Assembly: GCA_044341025.1 (NCBI GenBank)
Contig: JBIISM010000001.1
Coordinates: 1 to 64,000 of the forward strand
Reading direction: 5' to 3'
Source: JABMMZ01 sp044341025
GTDB lineage: Bacteria > Bacteroidota > Bacteroidia > NS11-12g > UBA955
DNA length: 64,000 nt
The notes under the pieces are model-generated. The model saw nothing but the letters and a program-made list of their open reading frames with translations. It was not told the origin of the DNA and made no database searches. Each line of letters starts with the position of its first letter. Within the stretch, counting starts at the first letter, position 1. Below, one piece after another: positions 26,970 to 33,223 of this stretch. The position numbers and the translations under genes are program-made.

Positions 26970-27647
26970 TTAACGGGGTTTTAAACTAGGACCTAAAGAC
27001 GAACCAAAACTCTTTGGGTTATGCGATTGGCACCACACGGTACCTTTTCCTTTGAAGCGGCATACAAAGCCTTCTCCTCCAAGGAATGACGACAGCCACG
27101 ACTCGCCCACTTTGCTGATATTGAATTTTAAACTTGGTTCAAATGCCACAATGTGTCCGGTGTCTACAATGTATTCGCCGTCTACTTCAATTGGGTATAT
27201 CATACCATAGCTGTTAACAATCACTTTGCCGGTGCCGTTTAAATTCAACCAAAACAAGCTCTCGCCAGAAAACAGAGATTTCATACCCTGCCAGTTAAAA
27301 TCTATTTCTATGCCTGGTTCTGAAGCAAGGTAAGAACCTGCTTGTACGATTAAAGATTCGTTGTCCAATGTTTTGGCAATCATGTCGCCTTGCATTGCTG
27401 GTGCTAAATAAACCTCACCACCATTGGCACTTGCTGTGTAGTGGTTGATAAAGAAATTCTCTCCGCTCAACATGCGTTTTAATCCTTTCATAATGCCCCC
27501 GCCATTTTTTTTGTGGGTGGTGGTTTGCATGTCGATATCATTGCTCATGGCAATCATAGCCCCGCCTTCTGCGGTTAATTGTTCGTTAGGACCCAACTGT
27601 ACTTTTGCTACAGAACTTCCGGGTCTCATTTGTATATCAATTTCCAT
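26970..27647 (-). CDS. AIM24/TIGR00266 family protein, second paralogue
   Basis: A 225-residue paralogue with the same layout: MLSGENFFINHYTA, VDTGHIVAFEPSLKF and GGEGFVCRFKGKGTVWCQS. It begins MEIDIQMRPGSSVAKVQLGP, typical of TIGR00266 proteins. It lacks a signal peptide. It sits between the other two paralogues with gaps of 10 and 11 nt, so the three are almost certainly one transcript. The sequences have diverged widely, which argues for an old duplication and for distinct roles, perhaps in a hetero-oligomer. Confidence 0.9.
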   Translation of the reverse strand: MEIDIQMRPGSSVAKVQLGPNEQLTAEGGAMIAMSNDIDMQTTTHKKNGGGIMKGLKRMLSGENFFINHYTASANGGEVYLAPAMQGDMIAKTLDNESLIVQAGSYLASEPGIEIDFNWQGMKSLFSGESLFWLNLNGTGKVIVNSYGMIYPIEVDGEYIVDTGHIVAFEPSLKFNISKVGESWLSSFLGGEGFVCRFKGKGTVWCQSHNPKSFGSSLGPSLKPR

Positions 27648-27657
27648 GTGCTTAGTA

Positions 27658-28320
27658 TTAAATGTTTCTGTTTACCCATTTTGCCAGGCCAGAAAAACTT
27701 CTGGTTTGTAATATTATTTTTCCTTGTCCTTTGATGCGCATCACAAAACCTTCGCCGCTGGTGATACTCGAAATGATATTTCCAGACAATTGGGTTTTAA
27801 TGCTGAACCCTTGCGGATACGCCACCAAATGGTCGGTGTCTACAATCAATTCGCCGTTCACTTCTTTTTCCATGAGTCCACCATAGGCGCCGATTAAGAA
27901 TTTACCGTTACCAGACATAGACAATCTGAACAAGCCTTCGCCACCAATCCATGAATTGATGCCGGCCCATTCTAAGCCCATTTTTACACCAGGTTCGCAG
28001 CAAATAAATGAACCACCTTGAAGGTAGAATTTCTCACCATCTTTAACTTCCATTAAGCGCACATCGCCCGGAAAGGCTTGGGTGATGGTAAGTCTAAGTC
28101 TGTTGCTGGTGTTGTTGCTAAACTCGGTGATGAAAAGCGATTCGCCACCCAAAAATTTGCGAATTAAACCTTTAATCAAACCGCCATTGAGGCGAGGCTT
28201 CATGTCGATTTCGGAGTTCATGCTGGCCATGGCATCCGATTCGGTGATAATTTTGTCGCCGGGCTCCAGATCCACATGCATGAATCCGAATGCTGGGGCG
28301 CCTTGAATTGTAAATTCCAT
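27658..28320 (-). CDS. AIM24/TIGR00266 family protein, first paralogue
   Basis: A 220-residue paralogue with FLGGESLFITEFSN, VDTDHLVAYPQGFSI and GEGFVMRIKGQGKIILQTR. The start MEFTIQGAPAFGFMHVDL is typical for the family. It follows the M48 metallopeptidase gene after 15 nt. In this copy the usual D-T/A-G-H motif reads DTDH. Function unknown; the operon context links it to a membrane-bound protease. Confidence 0.9.
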   Translation of the reverse strand: MEFTIQGAPAFGFMHVDLEPGDKIITESDAMASMNSEIDMKPRLNGGLIKGLIRKFLGGESLFITEFSNNTSNRLRLTITQAFPGDVRLMEVKDGEKFYLQGGSFICCEPGVKMGLEWAGINSWIGGEGLFRLSMSGNGKFLIGAYGGLMEKEVNGELIVDTDHLVAYPQGFSIKTQLSGNIISSITSGEGFVMRIKGQGKIILQTRSFSGLAKWVNRNI

Positions 28321-28335
28321 ATAGTAATACTGTTG

Positions 28336-29436
28336 TTATTTTTTAAAGTAAACGCTCACATTGTTTTTGAATGCTGTAAAATTCAATGGTATTGCTTGGG
28401 TTTTCAAACCCTTTTTTTGTTTCTTTTTTAAACGCGCTATGCGCTCGCCGGTGGCAGGGTGGGTACTAATAAAATCGGCCATGCCCAAGTCTGGTCCTTC
28501 CTTGCTCATGGTTTCGAAAAACTTCACCATACCATTGGTGCTGATATGGGCTTTTTCCAACAACATAAATCCGTTGTCGTCGGCTTCACGTTCAAAGTCG
28601 CGGCTGTATTTTAAAGAACCCAAGGTAGCGCCTGCTGTTGCAATTTCACCTGAAATACCTGCGATATCGCCCAATAGGGCTCGGATAACCATAAAGATGC
28701 CCATATTGCCAATAATACCGCGCAAGTGGTGGCGACGGCTCACATGTGAAATCTCGTGGGCCAAAACACCGGCAACTTCCTCGGCACTGTTTGCTTTTTC
28801 TATCAAACCAGAATGTATCACCACGGCACCGCCCGGCAAGGCAAAAGCATTCAGGCTTTTGTCTTTTATGATGGTAAAACTAAATTTAAACGCCGTGTCG
28901 TCAAGTGCTTTTATTAAAGGCTTGGTGATGGCATCCAACTGAGCCATAATTAAAGAATCTTTTAAAACGGTTTTGTCGGCAATTGCCGCTTTGAGCATGC
29001 TTTCTGAAATAGCGGTTTCTTGAGAAGGAGGAACCAAGTTGGCAATATGCTCAACAATGGCAACGCGAAAAACAAACAAACTACCAATACCAATAACGAA
29101 AAGAGCGATGATTACACCAATGATGCTGTAATTGCTGCGGCTTTTCATTTTCAGTTTGCCCAAAACCTTTTTCAATTCAGGGTCAAAACGAATTTCATCG
29201 GCATTCAAAATACTGCGGTCGTCGGTATAAAAAGTAAGCCCTGGACATTGGGGATGGGTAAAGAATACAAAACGGTTTCCAGCCCCACCAATGCGCATCT
29301 CGACCCCATTAAGCGGCATTTTATGCACCTTATTGTTGAGGTCGGTAAAACTCAAGCCACCAAAATTAGTCTCCAATATCCCAGCGCTGCGACCGTTGTC
29401 AAAACCCTCCGATAAAGCAATTGCGTTGTAATGCAT
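28336..29436 (-). CDS. M48 family membrane metallopeptidase
   Basis: A 366-residue zinc protease. Residues 1-95 form a small N-terminal domain, residues 104-124 a single membrane helix (SIIGVIIALFVIGIGSLFVF), and residues 150-366 the M48 peptidase with HEISH at 227-231 and the third zinc ligand region in FEREADDNG near residue 283. NAFALPGGAVVIHSGLI is the usual M48 lead-in. The active domain is probably outside the cytosol. It is the first gene of an operon with three AIM24 paralogues. A -7 box TATTTTTG lies on the minus strand at 29454-29447, but the -33 box is only TTTT. Confidence 0.9.
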   Translation of the reverse strand: MHYNAIALSEGFDNGRSAGILETNFGGLSFTDLNNKVHKMPLNGVEMRIGGAGNRFVFFTHPQCPGLTFYTDDRSILNADEIRFDPELKKVLGKLKMKSRSNYSIIGVIIALFVIGIGSLFVFRVAIVEHIANLVPPSQETAISESMLKAAIADKTVLKDSLIMAQLDAITKPLIKALDDTAFKFSFTIIKDKSLNAFALPGGAVVIHSGLIEKANSAEEVAGVLAHEISHVSRRHHLRGIIGNMGIFMVIRALLGDIAGISGEIATAGATLGSLKYSRDFEREADDNGFMLLEKAHISTNGMVKFFETMSKEGPDLGMADFISTHPATGERIARLKKKQKKGLKTQAIPLNFTAFKNNVSVYFKK

Positions 29437-29567
29437 GTTGTGGATTCAAAAATAGGAATTTATTGCAGTTTAAAAAGCTTGCTAAGGTTAAATGTTTGTA
29501 AAATCGATGAAAGTGGAAAGAAGGGTATAGGGTACCCACTTTCGTTTCACTCCAGCGGGCAAAGTAG

Positions 29568-29585
29568 GGGATAGGGTCTAGTTTT
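29568..29585 (+). repeat. 18-bp direct repeat, right copy
   Basis: Identical to 25793-25810 (GGGATAGGGTCTAGTTTT), same orientation, on the other side of the M48-AIM24 operon. Confidence 0.85.
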
Positions 29586-29653
29586 AGGAAAGGGTTTAGG
29601 GTATAGATTGTTTCGGAATTATTTCATTGTTTACTTTGATGGTTGCAAATGTT

Positions 29654-29675
29654 CACTCCGTAGGAGTGGAATTAT
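29654..29675 (+). repeat. CTCCGTAGG hairpin repeat, copy 1
   Basis: CACTCC-GTA-GGAGTG is a perfect 6-bp hairpin, followed by GAATTAT. Copy 2 at 29777-29798 keeps the loop and the GAATTAT tail while the outer stem bases change. Confidence 0.75.
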
Positions 29676-29776
29676 GATTGCCCCGAAACCAGAGACTTCG
29701 CTTTGCTGCGTCACGGTATTGGGTTTATACTTCGGAGAAGCTAAATTATTATAGATAATAGCACACAGCGAAAAAC

Positions 29777-29798
29777 AGCTCCGTAGGTGCTGAATTAT
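29777..29798 (+). repeat. CTCCGTAGG hairpin repeat, copy 2
   Basis: AGCTCC-GTA-GGTGCT followed by GAATTAT. The two outermost stem pairs differ from copy 1 but still pair, while one inner pair is mismatched. Confidence 0.7.
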
Positions 29799-30002
29799 AT
29801 AATATTTAAACTATTCCTCAAGCTGCATTTTTGACACGAAACAGGATTTATCATGTGGAATATAGCGAATATTTTAAGATTAAACAGCTATTTATCGATA
29901 TTAATATCAAAAGAAACGATTGCTAATCGTTTTCTCGAAACTGCCCCAAGCAGCAACGGCAGCCCAGATGCGTTGACGAGTGAAAGTTTGGGAAGTGGAT
30001 GC

Positions 30003-30044
30003 TCCCAGTAGCAGAGCCACATTGCAATGCGGCACGCTACGGGA
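30003..30044 (+). repeat. 40-bp imperfect hairpin
   Basis: Arms TCCC, GTAGC, GCC and CATTG pair in order with CAATG, GGC, GCTAC and GGGA, separated by small bulges. A second hairpin, CTGCAC/GTGCAG, follows at 30062-30078. Confidence 0.7.
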
Positions 30045-30215
30045 TAACAAAAAATAAAACCCTGCACTCAAGGTGCAGCCTAATTTTTTGTAAATGGCGA
30101 GCGGCAGTAAGCCCATGTGTGCGCTAATAAGAATTAAAATGATCAAACGCAGCTGGCTATAGCGGATGCTTGGGAATGGCAGCAGAGCGGCAAGTCGATA
30201 TAGAAGCAAGGGCAA

Positions 30216-30277
30216 GAACTTAGCACAGCGATCTAACGAACTTAGCAAAGCGCTTTCACGACTGAAAGGAGTACACC
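30216..30277 (+). repeat. repeat module, right copy
   Basis: Contains two GAACTTAGC words (30216-30224 and 30238-30246), the inverted repeat CTTTCA-CGAC-TGAAAG (30253-30268) and GGAGTACACC (30268-30277). The order of blocks matches the left copy at 26059-26108. Confidence 0.7.
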
Positions 30278-30480
30278 GAAGGGAGTTGGGTTGAGCAGGG
30301 CAATCGGTATGTGTTGGAGATTTCGTTTAATAATCAGGGGTGGAAAACATCCCTGATACGGCAATAACCGAAACGAATAACCAATAATTTATCCCGTACC
30401 GTGACGTAACGATCTGCCCTGTGTCGTATTCGCGGCTTTGAGCGAATTCTGACATGGGGAGTGAAGTCTCTGGTACAGGG

Positions 30481-30532
30481 ACCAATAACCATTAACCATT
30501 AACCATTAACTAATAACCATTAACTAAAAACC
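30481..30532 (+). repeat. degenerate AACCATT heptamer array
   Basis: Four to five near-tandem copies of ACCATTA separated by ACTA-type variations, just outside the right end of the inverted-repeat-bounded segment. Confidence 0.8.
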
Positions 30533-30539
30533 AATTCCC

Positions 30540-30571
30540 CTTGCTCGTCTCAACGAATACCCATATTTTTG
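30540..30571 (+). promoter_or_regulatory. Bacteroidota-type promoter of the PIG-L deacetylase gene
   Basis: CTTG (30540-30543), 20 nt, TATTTTTG (30564-30571). The inferred start lies about 35 nt before the ATG at 30611. Confidence 0.6.
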
Positions 30572-30610
30572 AACGAAGTCGTTTTTTAACCAAAGTACTT
30601 CCTCAACTAC

Positions 30611-33100
30611 ATGACAAAAAGCTTTTTAACTATATTTTCCGCTTTGTTCTTTTGCGCTAAAGCCACAGCACAAGTGCCTTCTTCGGAAATTCTGCAATCG
30701 CTACAAGAACTCAATACCCTTGGGAGTGTCTTGTACGTTGCGGCGCATCCCGACGATGAAAATACCCGTTTGCTTGCTTATTTGGCCAAAGAACGCCACA
30801 TGCGCACCGCTTACCTTTCGATTACCCGTGGAGATGGGGGGCAAAACTTAATTGGCAGCGAGCAAGGGGAAATGTTGGGACTTATCCGCACCGAAGAACT
30901 GCTTGCGGCCCGCCGCATTGATGGCGCTGAACAATGGTTTACCCGCGCCAACGATTTTGGTTACTCTAAAAATCCTGAGGAAACGTTTCGTTTCTGGAAC
31001 AAAGACAGTGTCTTGGCTGATGTGGTGTTTGCCATCCGAAAATTCAGACCCGATGTGATCATTTGTCGCTTCCCAACAACGGGTGAAGGGGGACACGGTC
31101 ACCATACCGCCTCAGCAATATTGGCTCTAGAAGCGTTTACTTTGGCCGCTGATCCAAGTAAGTTTCCTGAACAACTCAAAACTGTTCAAGTGTGGCAAGC
31201 CAAAAGGGTGTTTTGGAATACCTTTAACTTTGGAGGCACCAATACCACAGCGCCGAATCAATTAAAAGTTGATGTCGGTGTATACAACGCCTTATTGGGA
31301 AAGAGCTACGGCGAAATTGCTGCCTGCAGCCGCAGCATGCACAAAAGCCAAGGCTTCGGTTCTTCTATGCAAAGGGGCTCTCAATTGGAATATTTCAAAT
31401 TGTTAAAGGGAGACAGCGTTCAAAACGATTTGTTTGATGGCATCACCACAAGCTGGAACCGCTTGCCCAATGCGGCCAAGATTAGCAAACAATTACAAGC
31501 CTGCATGAACACTTTTAATTCCCAGCATCCTGAAAATAGTTTAAAGGCCTTAGCCAAATTGTACATTGAAATTTCTGCTCTGCCCGAAACCGATGAAAAC
31601 ACGGCTTGGTGGAAACAACAAAAATTAAAAGCACTACAAAATATTATGTTGCAAGCTGCGGGTGTTTTTGCAGAAACAGTGAGCAAGGACTTCGCTTTAA
31701 TTCCTGGTCGTAACATCGATTTGAGTACCCAAATACTCATGCGCAATAAGGCCAATGTGGTTTTATCCTCCATTAATCTTGACGAACTGGCCGATACCAC
31801 CGCAGCCATGGCTTTGAAGCAAAATCAAAATTTTTATTTCAAACGTTCGTTTATACTGCCCTCAACTTACACCTATTCAAACCCTTATTGGCTAAACGTG
31901 CCCCACAGCAATGGTTTGTACTCTGTAGCCAATCAGTCTGATAGAGGAAAACCCCAAAACGATGCTCTGCCAGTTTACATCACTTGGATCATTGAAGGGA
32001 TTAAGTTTACCCAAACAATAGACATCAAATACAAGTCGACCGACCCCGTAAAGGGCGAGGTATACCGACCGGTAGAGGTATTGCCTTTGGTAACAGTTAC
32101 CCCTTTTGAAAATATTTTAATGGTGAATAACCAAGACCCAAAACATGTGTTTTTCTTGGTAAAAGCCAATGCGGACAATGTAAAGGGCAAACTCGAATTG
32201 TCTGTTGAAGGCAATGCCACTTTAGGTTGGCAATGGGCTTATTCTTGGGTTAATTCAGGAGATTTTAGTCTAGCCAAAAAAGGCGACGAACAATTAATGG
32301 AGGCGGTCTTAAATTCGCCTGCGACCTCAATGGTAACAGCTACTGCTATAGTTGATAATGCTCGTTTTTCTCAAGGCATTAAGCGCATCAACTACGACCA
32401 TATCCCTTACCGTTTTGTATTAAACGATGCCAAAATAAAGGTGCAAACAGTCGATGTGAAATTGGGTGGTAAAAACATTGGCTATATTCCTGGGGCTGGC
32501 GACAATGTTGCGGCCTGCTTGAAACAATTGGGTTACCAAATTACTGAATTGAGCATCGAGCAATTAAAAAATTCTAATCTTTCGGTGTATGATGCCATTA
32601 TCACTGGCGTTAGGGCGTACAACACCAACGAGCAATTGCCTTTGGTTCAAAAGCAGTTGATGGACTATGTTAAAAATGGTGGCCGTTTATTGGTACAATA
32701 CAACACCAACTCGCGCGTTGGGCCTCTGCAAGCAGGAATCGGACCGTATAAATTTACCATCTCCCGCAACCGTGTTACAGATGAAGAGGCTGAAGTTTTG
32801 TTTGTCAACGACAGTGCCAAGGTCTTGAATTACCCCAACCATATTGTGCAAGCTGATTTTAAAAATTGGGTGCAAGAACGTGGAATTTATTTTGCTACCG
32901 ACTTGGATTCCAATTACCAAACGGTGTTTAAAATGAAAGACCCGAGCGAAGACCTTCAAAATGGAAGTCTAATAATGGCAAACTATGGCAAGGGCTATTT
33001 TGTGTACACTGGTTTGGCGTTTTTCAGACAACTGCCAGCGGGTGTGCCAGGGGCGTATAAACTTTTTGTTAACCTTATTTCACAGCCTGTAAAACCATAA
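30611..33100 (+). CDS. secreted PIG-L family deacetylase
   Basis: An 829-residue protein with a signal peptide (MTKSFLTIFSALFFCAKATAQ). The N-terminal 270 residues form a LmbE/PIG-L N-acetylglucosamine deacetylase domain with the zinc motif AHPDDEN (45-51), RGDGGQNLIG and GEGGHGHHTAS. The centre is beta-rich and the C-terminal part (from about residue 620) has a flavodoxin/ThuA-like segment with VYDAIITGVRAYNTN and GGRLLVQYNTN. It probably removes acetyl groups from amino-sugar glycans outside the cytosol; the substrate is unknown. It is followed after 3 nt by a membrane peptide gene and a symporter, suggesting a catabolic or salvage operon. Confidence 0.85.
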   Translation: MTKSFLTIFSALFFCAKATAQVPSSEILQSLQELNTLGSVLYVAAHPDDENTRLLAYLAKERHMRTAYLSITRGDGGQNLIGSEQGEMLGLIRTEELLAARRIDGAEQWFTRANDFGYSKNPEETFRFWNKDSVLADVVFAIRKFRPDVIICRFPTTGEGGHGHHTASAILALEAFTLAADPSKFPEQLKTVQVWQAKRVFWNTFNFGGTNTTAPNQLKVDVGVYNALLGKSYGEIAACSRSMHKSQGFGSSMQRGSQLEYFKLLKGDSVQNDLFDGITTSWNRLPNAAKISKQLQACMNTFNSQHPENSLKALAKLYIEISALPETDENTAWWKQQKLKALQNIMLQAAGVFAETVSKDFALIPGRNIDLSTQILMRNKANVVLSSINLDELADTTAAMALKQNQNFYFKRSFILPSTYTYSNPYWLNVPHSNGLYSVANQSDRGKPQNDALPVYITWIIEGIKFTQTIDIKYKSTDPVKGEVYRPVEVLPLVTVTPFENILMVNNQDPKHVFFLVKANADNVKGKLELSVEGNATLGWQWAYSWVNSGDFSLAKKGDEQLMEAVLNSPATSMVTATAIVDNARFSQGIKRINYDHIPYRFVLNDAKIKVQTVDVKLGGKNIGYIPGAGDNVAACLKQLGYQITELSIEQLKNSNLSVYDAIITGVRAYNTNEQLPLVQKQLMDYVKNGGRLLVQYNTNSRVGPLQAGIGPYKFTISRNRVTDEEAEVLFVNDSAKVLNYPNHIVQADFKNWVQERGIYFATDLDSNYQTVFKMKDPSEDLQNGSLIMANYGKGYFVYTGLAFFRQLPAGVPGAYKLFVNLISQPVKP

Positions 33101-33103
33101 GCC

Positions 33104-33223
33104 ATGCAGAAAGACGAATCGCCAGAAAGTTTGCGCACTTGGAATAAAATCTATCTAGGTTTGATTCTCTCGCTTATAGTTTTTATCTCCTTGTTGTACT
33201 TTTTTACCCAATATTTCAAATGA
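33104..33223 (+). CDS. 39-residue single-span membrane peptide
   Basis: A short reading frame of 39 codons plus TGA, starting MQKDESPESLRTWNKIYLGL and carrying one membrane helix (residues 17-34). It starts 3 nt after the PIG-L stop and its TGA overlaps the symporter ATG in the arrangement ATGA, so it is translationally coupled on both sides. The charged N-terminus, WNK-Y motif and single helix resemble small proteins I recall beside sodium:solute symporters in Bacteroidota. A role as an accessory subunit is inferred. Confidence 0.75.
   Translation: MQKDESPESLRTWNKIYLGLILSLIVFISLLYFFTQYFK

Larger units (their letters stand above)
29688..30474. mobile_element. possible MITE-like non-coding segment with 12-bp terminal inverted repeats
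   Basis: ACCAGAGACTTC (29688-29699) is repeated in inverse at 30463-30474 (GAAGTCTCTGGT). Nested inside is a second inverted pair, CGTCACGGTA (29709-29718) and TACCGTGACG (30397-30406). The segment is 787 bp, has no transposase and has no clear target-site duplication. It could equally be two oppositely oriented copies of one dispersed repeat. Confidence 0.45.
29437..30610. other. 1.17-kb hairpin-rich non-coding tract with nested inverted repeats
   Basis: No credible gene is present on either strand. It contains a copy of the 18-bp direct repeat, two copies of a CTCCGTAGG hairpin, a segment bounded by 12-bp inverted repeats (29688-30474), several strong hairpins (29914-29932, 30003-30044, 30062-30078, 30333-30357), the GAACTTAGC module and a heptamer array. 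The reading frame at 29907-30248 on the minus strand overlaps these hairpins and is judged non-coding. The PIG-L promoter lies at its right end. Confidence 0.7.

Noticed and set aside
30003..30078. Possible integron attC-like site or tRNA-like fold
   Set aside because: The hairpins are real, but the RYYYAAC/GTTRRRY core boxes are missing, no integrase is nearby, and no tRNA acceptor or T-loop sequence can be found.
29907..30248. A 113-codon open frame on the minus strand in the hairpin-rich tract
   Set aside because: It overlaps several strong hairpins and repeat modules, has unusual composition and matches no family I recognise. Its residues follow the repeat sequence rather than a protein pattern.
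30481..30532. CRISPR-like array
   Set aside because: The repeat unit is only seven bases, contiguous and without spacers; no cas gene is present.
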